Assembly (NCBI RefSeq): GCF_000336635.1
Contig: NZ_AOLY01000009.1
Span: 1 to 47,933, forward strand
From: Haloarcula japonica DSM 6131
GTDB lineage: Archaea; Halobacteriota; Halobacteria; Halobacteriales; Haloarculaceae
DNA length: 47,933 nt
Reading direction: 5' to 3'
Positions 25,244 to 33,058 of the stretch are shown one piece after another. How positions within the stretch are numbered: position 1 is the stretch's first letter; every line of letters starts with the position of its first letter. The notes beneath the pieces were generated by a model, which saw only the letters and a list, made by a program, of their open reading frames with translations, made no database searches and had not been told where the DNA came from. Position numbers and translations under genes: made by a program.

Positions 25244-25792
25244 CTACAAGTCGTCGTAGCGGTCGGCCGCCGATTCGAAGCCCAGTTCGGATTGCTCCTT
25301 AGAGCGGCGCTGTTCCCGCTGTGCGATGGCTTCCGGGTCCGGATTCACGTCGTCGTCGAGCCGTGCCCACGACTGGTGAATCTTGGCGTGACACCACCGG
25401 CAGAGAAAGACTGTTATTTCGTGTGATAGCCCGTCACCGCCTTCGCGGTACGAGAGGTGGTGTTCCTCTAGTAGCGGCTGCTCGTCGGAGTGGGCCATCC
25501 GCCGCTCTTCGAGTCCGCAGCGCACACACTCCCGGTCGTGGTTCCGGGAACGGAAATGCGGGCAGTCGGCCCAGTCCCACTCCGACTCCGCGTCTGCGTC
25601 CGCGTCGTCGGGCGTAATTGCTGCCGGACAACGAAAGTCGTCGGCACTCCGGGCATTAGCGAATTCGGGGTCGTGATGGCCGTGTTCGCGTGCCCAGCGA
25701 CACTTCCCTTCGCTGGTGACGAAGTCACACCGCTGGACGTGGTCGTATGGGTTGTCGACGCCGACAGACGTTCCCCCGGGAGCCTTCTCCAT
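25244..25792 (-). CDS. HNH-like / multi-zinc-motif protein
   Basis: A 182-residue Asp/Glu-rich soluble protein. The C-terminal half resembles an HNH core: CVRCG, then LLEEHHLSYREGGDGLSHEI and FLCRWCHAKIH, i.e. Cys-x2-Cys, His-His, and Cys-x2-Cys-His with final His. The N-terminal half has further Cys/His sites (RCDFVTSEGKCRWAREHGHHD). The His-His and C-x-x-C-H spacing fit an HNH nuclease-type zinc fold, but nuclease activity is uncertain. Divergent from the DUF192 gene. It is not near any mobile element. Confidence 0.65.
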   Translation of the reverse strand: MEKAPGGTSVGVDNPYDHVQRCDFVTSEGKCRWAREHGHHDPEFANARSADDFRCPAAITPDDADADAESEWDWADCPHFRSRNHDRECVRCGLEERRMAHSDEQPLLEEHHLSYREGGDGLSHEITVFLCRWCHAKIHQSWARLDDDVNPDPEAIAQREQRRSKEQSELGFESAADRYDDL

Positions 25793-25842
25793 GCGACATA
25801 GTCAGTGGCCGTCACTCTCAAACCCTCCGTTCCGACAGAAGA

Positions 25843-25849
25843 CTTTTTG
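25843..25849 (+). promoter_or_regulatory. TATA box of the DUF192 gene
   Basis: CTTTTTG is centred about 28 nt before ATG 25874 and thus places transcription start near that codon, ruling out the upstream in-frame start at 25805. Confidence 0.5.
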
Positions 25850-25873
25850 CCTGCCTACGACTTCCGCGGTGGT

Positions 25874-26221
25874 ATGCGGCTCGTTCACGACCCCGACGGC
25901 GCGGCCCACTCCCTCGCGACGGATGTGGAGTATGCTGAGTCGATGCTCGAACAGGGCCGGGGGCTGATGTTCCGGTCATCGATTCCCGACGACTACGCGC
26001 TCGTCTTCCCCTTCGACCGCGCGAGCCGACAGTTCATCCATATGCTGTTCGTCCGGTTCCCGCTCGACGTACTCTGGCTCGTCGACGAGGAGGTCCAAGC
26101 CGTCGAAACCCTGCAACCCTGGCGCTCGGTCGGCTACGCGAACGCGGACACTGTCATCGAACTGCCCGGGGGCACGGCGTCGGCCGTTTCTGAAGGCGAT
26201 ACGGTCCGTCTGGAATCCTGA
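25874..26221 (+). CDS. DUF192 family protein
   Basis: A 115-residue DUF192 protein. The family pattern is visible: LATDVEYAESMLEQGRGLMFR (the g.eR..GLM.R motif), YALVFPFDRASRQFIHMLFVRFPLDVLWLVDEEVQAVETL (the W/I-H-M-x-x-x-P-L-D-V-x-F core), and the terminal VIELPGGTASAVSEGDTV. Bacterial members are usually exported; this one has no signal peptide. Function is unknown. Monocistronic. Confidence 0.9.
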   Translation: MRLVHDPDGAAHSLATDVEYAESMLEQGRGLMFRSSIPDDYALVFPFDRASRQFIHMLFVRFPLDVLWLVDEEVQAVETLQPWRSVGYANADTVIELPGGTASAVSEGDTVRLES

Positions 26222-26260
26222 ACGCGACAGGTATGAGGTGTGGTAGTCAGTTCCGTCACC

Positions 26261-26267
26261 TTTTAGA
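26261..26267 (+). promoter_or_regulatory. TATA-like element of the LeuA/CimA leader
   Basis: TTTTAGA is centred about 30 nt before the ATG of the first tiny ORF at 26294 and about 115 nt before the main GTG at 26379, so the mRNA probably carries a long translated leader. Confidence 0.45.
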
Positions 26268-26293
26268 CCGTGAAGAGTAGAGTAGACACCACT

Positions 26294-26365
26294 ATGTCGG
26301 AACACCCGACGGAGGATAGAGGAAGTCGCCGCGAGGCGGCTGGCCGCGAAATTCGTGGCGCGTGA
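26294..26365 (+). CDS. Small upstream ORF 1 (23 residues)
   Basis: ATG 26294 opens a 23-codon frame (MSEHPTEDRGSRREAAGR and five more residues) ending TGA at 26363-26365. It lies at the predicted 5' end of the message, so it would be read as a leaderless ORF. A 5-bp hairpin (GCCGC-GAG-GCGGC, 26328-26340) lies within it. The stop overlaps the ATG of a second tiny ORF (TGATG). Five of 23 residues are Arg. Real translation is not shown; the arrangement resembles a leader peptide. Confidence 0.4.
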   Translation: MSEHPTEDRGSRREAAGREIRGA

Positions 26366-26382
26366 TGGAGCATCTTCTGTGA
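26365..26382 (+). CDS. Small upstream ORF 2 (5 residues, MEHLL)
   Basis: ATG 26365 overlaps the TGA of the first tiny ORF. The frame reads Met-Glu-His-Leu-Leu and its TGA (26380-26382) overlaps the GTG start of the LeuA/CimA-type gene (26379-26381). A GGAG Shine-Dalgarno sequence for the main gene (26367-26370) is embedded in it. With two Leu codons just before the stop it could be a very short leucine-sensing element, or chance. Confidence 0.3.
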   Translation: MEHLL

Positions 26383-27923
26383 GTCAGAACACACTGTTCG
26401 AGGGCCACCCAGCGATGCGTGCGCTCTCAGATGTCGGTGAGGTACAGTTTCTCGACACGACACTGCGCGACGGCGAGCAGGCCCCCGGCGTCTCGCTGAC
26501 GCCGGACGACAAAGCCGACATCGCCCGCTCGCTTGACGCGGCGCGTATCGACGTCATCGAAGCCGGGAGCGCCTGCACTGGCCCCGGCGAGCGCGAGACG
26601 ATTTCCCGCGTCGCGGGGCTTGACCTCGACGGCACTGTCACCAGCTTCTGTCGTGGTATCCAGAACGATATCGACCTCGCGCTCGACTGTGGTGTCGACG
26701 GCATCAATCTCGTGGTTCCGGCCAGTGACAAGCACGTGGAGCAGAAGGTCGGCACCTCCAAGAGCGAAAACGTCGACAACACCGTCGAGTTGGTGGAGTA
26801 CGCCACCGACCACGGGCTCTGGGTCGAGGTCATCGGCGAGGACGGGTCGCGGGCTGACCTGGATTACCTCGAAGAGCTGCTCGGAGCCGCCGTCGAGGCT
26901 GGCGCAGACCGCATCTGCTGGGCCGACACCGTCGGCCACGCCACACCGGACCGCGCGCTCGAATGCGTCTCCCGGCTCTCGGACCTGGGTCCGGTGAGTA
27001 CGCACACCCACGATGACCTGGGGCTGGCAGTGACCAACACCTTAGTCTCCATCGCAGCGGGTGCGGACCTCGTCCACGGGACAATAAACGGCATTGGCGA
27101 GCGCGCCGGCAACGTTGCCCTCGAAGAGGTCGCCATCGCGCTCGACCACGGCTACGGCGTCGAATCGATGGACCTCACCGAGGTGTACGATCTCGCCCAG
27201 CTCATCGCCAACCGGACCGGCATCCCGCTGGCTCCCAACAAGGCGGTTGTCGGCGAGAACGCCTTCACCCACGAGTCCGGCATCCACACCGACGGCACGC
27301 TCAAGGACGACTCGATGTACGAGCCGTACCCGCCGGAGAAGGTAGGCCGCGAACGCCGCCTTGCGCTCGGCAAGCACGCGGGCCGGGCCGGTGTTGAGGC
27401 CGCACTCGACGAGCACGACGTCGAGGTCACCGATGAGCAGCTCTCGGAGATCGTCAGCCGCGTCAAGGAGATCGGCGACCGCGGCAAGCGGGTCACCGAC
27501 GCCGACCTGCTGACCATCGCCGACGAGGTGACCGGCGACGCGCGCGATCGCCGGGTCGAACTGCTCGGTCTGACCGCCGTTTCCGGTTCCGATACGCCGA
27601 CGGCGAGCGTCCGGCTCGCGGTCGACGGCGAGGAGCGCAAGGAAGCGGCAGTCGGGTCCGGGCCGGTCGACGCCGCGATGAACGCCGCCGAGGTGGCGCT
27701 GTCTCACACCGACGACGCGACGCTCGAAGACTACCACGTCGACGCGATCACGGGCGGGACGGACGCGCTCGTCACGGTCGAAATCGAGATGTCACGCGGT
27801 GATGACCACGTCGTCGTCTCCGCTAGCGACTCGGACATCACACGGGCATCCGTGCGCGCGATGGTCGATGCGATGGACCGCCTCGTCGCCGACGACGAAG
27901 AACCGCTCGTCGCCGACGACTGA
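26379..27923 (+). CDS. 2-isopropylmalate / (R)-citramalate synthase family protein
   Basis: A 514-residue alpha-IPM/homocitrate synthase family enzyme (LeuA or CimA). It condenses acetyl-CoA with 2-oxoisovalerate or pyruvate at the entry to leucine or isoleucine synthesis. Seen: QFLDTTLRDGEQAPGVSL (metal and substrate Arg/Asp), SHTHDDLGLAVTNTL with HxH-type metal site, GTINGIGERAGNVALEE, ALGKHAGRAGVE, and the C-terminal LeuA regulatory domain (about 395-505). GTG 26379 is chosen for its GGAG site 8 nt upstream; ATG 26415 is an alternative. LeuA versus CimA cannot be decided. The long leader with tiny ORFs suggests translational control. Confidence 0.92.
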   Translation: MSQNTLFEGHPAMRALSDVGEVQFLDTTLRDGEQAPGVSLTPDDKADIARSLDAARIDVIEAGSACTGPGERETISRVAGLDLDGTVTSFCRGIQNDIDLALDCGVDGINLVVPASDKHVEQKVGTSKSENVDNTVELVEYATDHGLWVEVIGEDGSRADLDYLEELLGAAVEAGADRICWADTVGHATPDRALECVSRLSDLGPVSTHTHDDLGLAVTNTLVSIAAGADLVHGTINGIGERAGNVALEEVAIALDHGYGVESMDLTEVYDLAQLIANRTGIPLAPNKAVVGENAFTHESGIHTDGTLKDDSMYEPYPPEKVGRERRLALGKHAGRAGVEAALDEHDVEVTDEQLSEIVSRVKEIGDRGKRVTDADLLTIADEVTGDARDRRVELLGLTAVSGSDTPTASVRLAVDGEERKEAAVGSGPVDAAMNAAEVALSHTDDATLEDYHVDAITGGTDALVTVEIEMSRGDDHVVVSASDSDITRASVRAMVDAMDRLVADDEEPLVADD

Positions 27924-27998
27924 CGGTACGGCCGTTCTCCGCTTCAACTGATATTCCGTAGAATTAGACGTCAGTGTGCCCGTGGACCACGGGGTACG

Positions 27999-28967
27999 TT
28001 ACTTGTGTCCGCGGCTGGCTTCGTGGTACTGGAACACGGTTTCCATGCCCTGCACCAGCGCATCCAGGTCGACACTGTCCGTGTCGAACTCGCGGTCACG
28101 CACGGATTGGTAGATATCGGCCCATCGGTCTCGGAATCTGCCCTCGAACTGCTCGGCTTTGATTTTGTCGATGAGTTCGGCTTTTCCGTCGGGGTTTTCC
28201 AGTTCTTCGGGAGTGACGAACCCTTCTTGGAGGGCCAGCACGACGATTCCCGCGGTGTAGTCCCCTTCCTTGACCTCTCGTTCCCAGGTCGTGAGCCAGT
28301 TGCCGATCCGGGCCATCTCTTGCAGGTCCCAGATCAGATCCCGAACCGTGCCGTAATCGGCGAGTTCGAATTCCGGCGAATACATGAGGTCAACGGCCGC
28401 GTAGGGGAACATTACCATGTTATGTGCCCCATAGGTTTCGGCCCCGCTGAGGTTCGCAATCCGGGGGTTCTCGTTGACGACCGCGCTGTAATCCATGGCG
28501 TTCAGCGTCTGTCGCATATCGTAAGTAAACACGTCGTAGAACTCGTCGACACGCGGCGCGTCAGTCAGTCCCCCCTCGAACTCCCGCCACACGCGCTGGA
28601 TAAAGGAGAAGTATTCCTCACTTACCGCCGCACGGCTCGGGTCCACGGACGACGGGTCCTGCACGAGTCGGCGGGCCTCTTCGAAGGTGTCTCGGTCCCC
28701 ATCGTTCTCGACGATGTCGTCCAGAATCGTGACGTACATTGTGAGTATCGTCTTCTGCGTCCGGACGTGGTCTGCGTGGTCCGAGTGGACAGAGGAGAGC
28801 GTGAACTCGGGGAACAGCGAGTAGATCCACTGCCAGAGGAACCGGTCACGCTCGCCACAGATCCGCTCGTACTCGTCTGCCAGTTCTGCAACCCGGTCGG
28901 GGAGGCTGGTCGTCCGAACCTCTTCGAGAAGGTCCTGTGCATCAACCGAAGGCGACTCAACACTCAT
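27999..28967 (-). CDS. Class I terpene synthase-like protein
   Basis: A 322-residue, helix-rich, soluble protein whose layout matches bacterial class I terpene cyclases. An Asp-rich motif TILDDIVENDGD (D83, D84, E87) and, 140 residues later, an NSE-type motif GNWLTTWEREVKEGDY (N223, T227, E231, followed by the typical E-x-x-x-G-D) would bind the Mg-diphosphate. Intervening helices are of the expected length. Doubtful points: the effector Arg expected about 46 residues before the NSE motif is not seen (Glu177 there) and there is no clear C-terminal Arg-Tyr. Hence substrate ionisation may differ. The ATG overlaps the stop of a 56-residue ORF (ATGA). HalOD1 and Bat-like regulator genes follow upstream on the same strand. 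Function inferred from motifs only. Confidence 0.65.
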   Translation of the reverse strand: MSVESPSVDAQDLLEEVRTTSLPDRVAELADEYERICGERDRFLWQWIYSLFPEFTLSSVHSDHADHVRTQKTILTMYVTILDDIVENDGDRDTFEEARRLVQDPSSVDPSRAAVSEEYFSFIQRVWREFEGGLTDAPRVDEFYDVFTYDMRQTLNAMDYSAVVNENPRIANLSGAETYGAHNMVMFPYAAVDLMYSPEFELADYGTVRDLIWDLQEMARIGNWLTTWEREVKEGDYTAGIVVLALQEGFVTPEELENPDGKAELIDKIKAEQFEGRFRDRWADIYQSVRDREFDTDSVDLDALVQGMETVFQYHEASRGHK

Positions 28968-29134
28968 TGTGACTGCCCCTCATTGCTTGCACCCTGTATC
29001 TCGGCACAGCCAGTGGGATAATGTTCGATTAACTGACGTTTGGGCGTTTCTACTCCTTCAGGTTGAACGGTCACTGCCTCGACGCTCTTGCCCGACTGCG
29101 CGCCGGTTTCGATCAGTTGGTGTCCACGGTCCAT
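28964..29134 (-). CDS. 56-residue ORF translationally coupled to the terpene synthase-like gene
   Basis: ATG 29134 opens a 56-residue soluble ORF (MDRGHQLIETGAQ...ASNEGQSQ) with a single Cys, no membrane helix and no known family. A TATA box (CTATAAG on the minus strand, 29157-29163) centred 26 nt upstream predicts a leaderless transcript starting here. Its TGA overlaps the ATG of the terpene synthase-like gene by 4 nt. Good promoter geometry plus overlap argue that it is a real first cistron; it may be a partner protein or a leader that meters translation of the enzyme. A TTG 15 nt upstream is less likely as a start. Confidence 0.55.
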   Translation of the reverse strand: MDRGHQLIETGAQSGKSVEAVTVQPEGVETPKRQLIEHYPTGCAEIQGASNEGQSQ

Positions 29135-29397
29135 ACATTCGAGAGGCAAAGTTGCACTTATAGTGGTACTGACGTATGAGATGCTAGTAGTGTACTATTA
29201 ACAGGGAATTTGCTCGACTTTACTCCAAGTTACGTACCAGTTTTTCAATTGCTACCGCGAAAGAAATATCTACTTACTGAAAAATACCGACGGTGTATGA
29301 GATAAAAGAGAAAAATAAGGTGACAATAATCGGTCTGTCAGCGGCAGTACTACTCACAACATAGCGCGCCAGCAGAACAGCCGCACGCGGAGCGCAG
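29135..29397. other. AT-rich intergenic segment without a gene
   Basis: This 263-bp stretch contains the promoter above, A/T runs (for example AGATAAAAGAGAAAAATAAGG) and only very short reading frames. The composition contrasts with the G+C-rich surroundings. It holds no tRNA or obvious RNA gene. It separates the terpene synthase-like operon from the HalOD1 gene and may include binding sites for the adjacent regulator. Confidence 0.5.
29157..29163 (-). promoter_or_regulatory. TATA box of the 56-residue ORF / terpene synthase-like operon
   Basis: Minus-strand CTATAAG is centred 26 nt before ATG 29134. It sits at the edge of a markedly AT-rich 29165-29345 segment. Confidence 0.6.
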
Positions 29398-29697
29398 TTA
29401 CGCTTCGAGTCCAGTTGCCGCCGAGACGTCACGGGACGGTGTCACCAGCACCGAACGGTTCCCTTCGACTTCGATGCGACAGTCGGCCATGCTGAACACG
29501 ACCAGCCCATCAGGACTCGGAGTGCCATCCGTATCGGGACGGAACAGTCGGTCCAGCGCATCAGGGTCGATACAGTCACTGATTCGGTCATCGAGATGGA
29601 CTGGGTCGACACCCAGTGTGTCAGCTACAGCGTGGACGATGGTTTCGCTCAGCGGTTCGTTGGGTGTCGGTCTATAGACCAGTTTTGCCTGGGACAT
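29398..29697 (-). CDS. HalOD1 output domain protein
   Basis: A 99-residue protein consisting only of the halobacterial output domain HalOD1. The family pattern is LSETIVHAVADTLGVDPVHLDDRISDCIDPDALDRLF (about 17-53), then GLVVFSMADCRIEVEGNRSVLVTP. HalOD1 proteins are thought to act as signalling output partners in haloarchaea. It lies between the Bat-like regulator (upstream) and the terpene synthase-like operon, on the same strand. Confidence 0.85.
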   Translation of the reverse strand: MSQAKLVYRPTPNEPLSETIVHAVADTLGVDPVHLDDRISDCIDPDALDRLFRPDTDGTPSPDGLVVFSMADCRIEVEGNRSVLVTPSRDVSAATGLEA

Positions 29698-29796
29698 GGT
29701 TCGTCGCTGTTTATCCCTTAATGAGTGATTGAAAAGGTGATTGTGGCTATACAGATACAGGCCACCGGACTGGACACTAATAGTATAGCGCAGGTA

Positions 29797-32250
29797 TCAG
29801 ATGTCGCCGAACACGAGTTCGAGGAGCTTTCGCTCGCTGACGCGAAGGTGGCGGTTGACCGTCGGCTGTGACACGTCCAGGCTGGACGCGATTTCCTGGC
29901 CGGTCGTCTCCCGGGGCCAGTCGAAGAAGCCACTCAGATACGCCGTCTGGAGTACTTCGAGCTGTCTATCGGTGAGTTGCTCCTCCAGTGCCGACCGGAC
30001 TGTACTGTCCCGCTGGCCATTGGACTGTGTGCCGTCACGGCGCGCGATCAGCGTGACATCCGCATAGCGCTCGCCGAGTTGTTCGACGAACTGGCGGACA
30101 TCGGTTTCGCCCGAGACGACAACTGTCACCGTGAGTCCGCCCGTCGATGTTCGGATCGTTTTCAACCGCCCGCCCTGTTCCAGCAGCGTCCCCGCGACGG
30201 TCTGGCCCGTCACACCGACCTCGTAAAGCCCGTCCAACTGGTCGGTCGAGATCGCTCGCGCGGTGTCGACACGGGCCATTGACAGCATCTGTTCCTCGAC
30301 GACAGCCGGGTCACAGTCCGAGATAGCGAGGAAGAGACGGATAGCACCGTCGCTCCGCTGTACGGCTCCCTCACAGATGACCGGGACGCCGACCCGGTCT
30401 GAGAGGTGTGTCAGGAACGACTGCGGGGCCGACAGCGACAGTTCGAGTTCGACAGTCCCGTCGCCGGCCCGCCGCTGTCGGGACTCGACCTCCCGTATCG
30501 CGTTCGCAATGGTTTCACCGAGTTCGGTGAACACCTCCTGGAGCATCTCGTCGAACCCGTCTTCCTGTTGGGCGTACACCGTCAGAACGCCGTAGACGAA
30601 GTCGTCGTATTCGAGCGGGATGCTGAGCGCCGACTGGAACTCGCGGGAGAGCGCCTCCGTCCGCCAGTGATCTCCACGAAGGTTGTCAGCCACCGATGGG
30701 ACGATAGTCATCGCTTCGGACTGTGCAGTCTGGACGGCCGGCGGCCCGCCCTCGCGCTCAAGCGACAGTGAGATAGCGTCTAGATAGCTGGCGGTGTCGC
30801 CCGCCCACGCTCTGGGGATGAGTTCCGTCGCGTCCTGTCGGCCGATCCAGGCGAAGGAGAACCACTGGGATTCGGCCAACTGGTCACACACCGCCTGCTC
30901 GATCTCCTCCGTGGTCTCCGCTTCGACGAGTACCTGATCGATCCGACGAATGATCGCATTGACCTGCTTGAGCCGTCGCAGTTCTCGGTTCTGTTCGCGC
31001 CGCTCGGCCTCGCGTTCGCGGAGCGTCGTCTCGCGGTCGACGCGGGCGAGCGCGGCTTCCGCGCTGGCGGCGAGCAGGTCCACCATCTCTCGGGTCCTGG
31101 CGTCGCTGTGTTGCTCGCCCAGTTCGATGTAGAACACGCCATGGTCTTCGAGTGGGAGGCAGAGCCGTTTCGCGTCGGCCGTAACCGGTCCCGCACCGAG
31201 GTCAATTCGCTCGCCGGGAGCGACCTCGACGGCGCTGTCCTGCACGAACACGTCCCACACCGTGCTCTCGCCCGGTCCGATAGACGCGCTTCGATCCGAC
31301 TCGGCATCGCCGACGCTACGAAGGGTGTTGTCGCTTCGGTCGAACAGGTAGATCTCCACGTCGGGGAGTTCCAGTACGTCGACGGCCGTCTCGAGTATCT
31401 GTTCGGCCACAGCTGTCTTTGTTTCCGTGTGCAGCAGCTTTCTGGTCGACTCGTGCAGCGCCGCGAGCGTCTCCTCGAACCGCTTCCGGTCCGAGATGTC
31501 CCGAACGACGCCGACCTGCCGATAGCTTCCGTCTTCGCGGTCGTATGTCGTGAACTTGGTCTCTATCGGGAGCGTGTCTCCGTCAGCCGTTCTGAGGTCC
31601 GTCGTCAACGTCCCAACGTCGCGCTCGCCCTGGATGAACTGCCGCGACATCTCCGCTGCCTCCTCGATAACGGATTCGTCCGCCAGCAGCGTCGCGTTTG
31701 ACCCGACCAGCGTGTCCTTGTCGTAGCCGGTCATCGACTCGACAGCGCTGTTGACCGTCTGCATCGTGAACCCTTCATCAAGCGTGTAAATGCCGTCCTC
31801 GATGGTCTCGACGATCCGCTCGTACTGCTTGAGCATCTCCGTCCGCTCGTGGCGTTCGGTGATGTCGTGGACGATACCCAGGTACAGTTCCTCGCCGTCC
31901 CACTGCTGGGGCTCGAACGCGATTTCGACCCACCGTTCCGTGTCGCCGACGGAACACGCCGACGTTAGCGGTGTTTCCGGTGACTGACTGCAGTGGGTTC
32001 CGAGGTCAACGTCACGTAGATCCGGGAAAAACGCAGCTATCTGGCTGCCAAACACGTCCGACGGGTCCGAGTCGAGGAGGTCACAGAGGTGGTCGTTCCC
32101 GGTCCGTATCTCCCCGTCCGTGGCGGTAACGACCACTGGTTCGGGCATTCGCGCGGCGAGAGTCTCCAACAGCACAGGGGGGGACTGCTGTGCCGGTGTG
32201 TCACGTGCCGCTTGTTCGTTCTCGTCCGTTCCACCGACCGGCTTCTCCAT
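29797..32250 (-). CDS. Bat-like PAS/GAF sensor with HTH_10 output
   Basis: An 817-residue cytoplasmic sensor-regulator. In order: a PAS domain (about 22-135), a second PAS (about 140-255; YTLDEGFTMQTVNSAVESMTG), GAF (about 265-410), GAF (about 430-585; SFAWIGRQDATELIPRAWAG), the bacterio-opsin activator sensing domain (about 590-745; ELELSLSAPQSFLTHLSDRVG), and the C-terminal HTH_10 (about 755-812; LTDRQLEVLQTAYLSGFFDWPRET). The HTH matches Bat, which in Halobacterium activates the bop gene cluster in response to light and oxygen. Targets are unknown here. The terpene synthase-like operon and HalOD1 on the same strand are candidates. Confidence 0.93.
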   Translation of the reverse strand: MEKPVGGTDENEQAARDTPAQQSPPVLLETLAARMPEPVVVTATDGEIRTGNDHLCDLLDSDPSDVFGSQIAAFFPDLRDVDLGTHCSQSPETPLTSACSVGDTERWVEIAFEPQQWDGEELYLGIVHDITERHERTEMLKQYERIVETIEDGIYTLDEGFTMQTVNSAVESMTGYDKDTLVGSNATLLADESVIEEAAEMSRQFIQGERDVGTLTTDLRTADGDTLPIETKFTTYDREDGSYRQVGVVRDISDRKRFEETLAALHESTRKLLHTETKTAVAEQILETAVDVLELPDVEIYLFDRSDNTLRSVGDAESDRSASIGPGESTVWDVFVQDSAVEVAPGERIDLGAGPVTADAKRLCLPLEDHGVFYIELGEQHSDARTREMVDLLAASAEAALARVDRETTLREREAERREQNRELRRLKQVNAIIRRIDQVLVEAETTEEIEQAVCDQLAESQWFSFAWIGRQDATELIPRAWAGDTASYLDAISLSLEREGGPPAVQTAQSEAMTIVPSVADNLRGDHWRTEALSREFQSALSIPLEYDDFVYGVLTVYAQQEDGFDEMLQEVFTELGETIANAIREVESRQRRAGDGTVELELSLSAPQSFLTHLSDRVGVPVICEGAVQRSDGAIRLFLAISDCDPAVVEEQMLSMARVDTARAISTDQLDGLYEVGVTGQTVAGTLLEQGGRLKTIRTSTGGLTVTVVVSGETDVRQFVEQLGERYADVTLIARRDGTQSNGQRDSTVRSALEEQLTDRQLEVLQTAYLSGFFDWPRETTGQEIASSLDVSQPTVNRHLRVSERKLLELVFGDI

Positions 32251-32340
32251 ACCGTTTCACGGCACTTGCCATGGGAAAGGTTGCTTTCAGTATACGTACC
32301 AGAACGTGAAGACTGTGTATCCGTTAGGTCCGGATACGGC

Positions 32341-33015
32341 TCAGTCGCTCCCGCCGCGTCGGCCAACGATCCGAACTACGTCTTCGAGGCCAGACACGTC
32401 GTGGTCCGGTGTCACGTCGAGTCGGGTGTCGGTCCGATGCGGACGACGGATGAACGCCGAGTCGATTCCAGCCCGGTGTGCCGCCTCGATGTCGGATTCG
32501 TTGTCGCCGACGAACAGGGCGTCACTGACACCGAGGTCCTCCATCGCCCGCTCGAGGTAGTACGGCCGCGGTTTCTTCCGACGGAGGCTCTCGACTGTCG
32601 GCTCGCGTGCCCAGACGGTGTCGAAGTAGTGGCCGATATCGAAGTGTTCGAACGCAAACGCCACGGTGTCCCGTTGGTTCGACGAGACCACGCCCAGCGG
32701 ACAGTCCAGTCGGTCGAGCATGGACACGTCGCCGTAGGGCTGTTTCTCGCCTGCTCGGATAAGCGAACGCTGCACCGCGGTCAGGGCCTCGTCACGAGCT
32801 CGGAAGAACTGCTCGGGATCGATATCGTATCTGGTACAGATGGCGGTGAGTTCGGGCACCGTCACGCCGATGCTCATGGCCTCGACGTGGGCCGTCAACG
32901 GCGATGGCACACCGAGTTCCTCGAAGGCCTGGCGTGCGCCGACGTAGTGTGCGTCCATGTCAGTCAGCGTCAGCAACACGCCGTCGTTGTCGAAAATGAC
33001 CGATTCGTACCCCAT
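32341..33015 (-). CDS. HAD superfamily hydrolase (phosphoglycolate phosphatase-like)
   Basis: A 224-residue HAD phosphatase. Motif I is VIFDNDGVLL (the DxD at about 8-10), motif II LGVVSSNQ (Ser), the lysine of motif III is in RRKKPRPYYLERAM, and motif IV is LFVGDNESDIEAAHRAG. ATG 33015 is chosen because the conserved MGYESVIFDNDG starts there; the upstream in-frame extension would overlap the next gene. The cap type and substrate are unknown. It is transcribed downstream of the bifunctional-nuclease-fold gene with 43 nt between. Confidence 0.9.
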   Translation of the reverse strand: MGYESVIFDNDGVLLTLTDMDAHYVGARQAFEELGVPSPLTAHVEAMSIGVTVPELTAICTRYDIDPEQFFRARDEALTAVQRSLIRAGEKQPYGDVSMLDRLDCPLGVVSSNQRDTVAFAFEHFDIGHYFDTVWAREPTVESLRRKKPRPYYLERAMEDLGVSDALFVGDNESDIEAAHRAGIDSAFIRRPHRTDTRLDVTPDHDVSGLEDVVRIVGRRGGSD

Positions 33016-33058
33016 CAACGGTATCAAGGGCGGACAGACGCAGAAATGTTTCGCGTCC

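Noticed and set aside
28005..29021. 338-codon plus-strand frame
   Set aside because: Antisense to the terpene synthase-like gene, which has two matched metal motifs and a good promoter.
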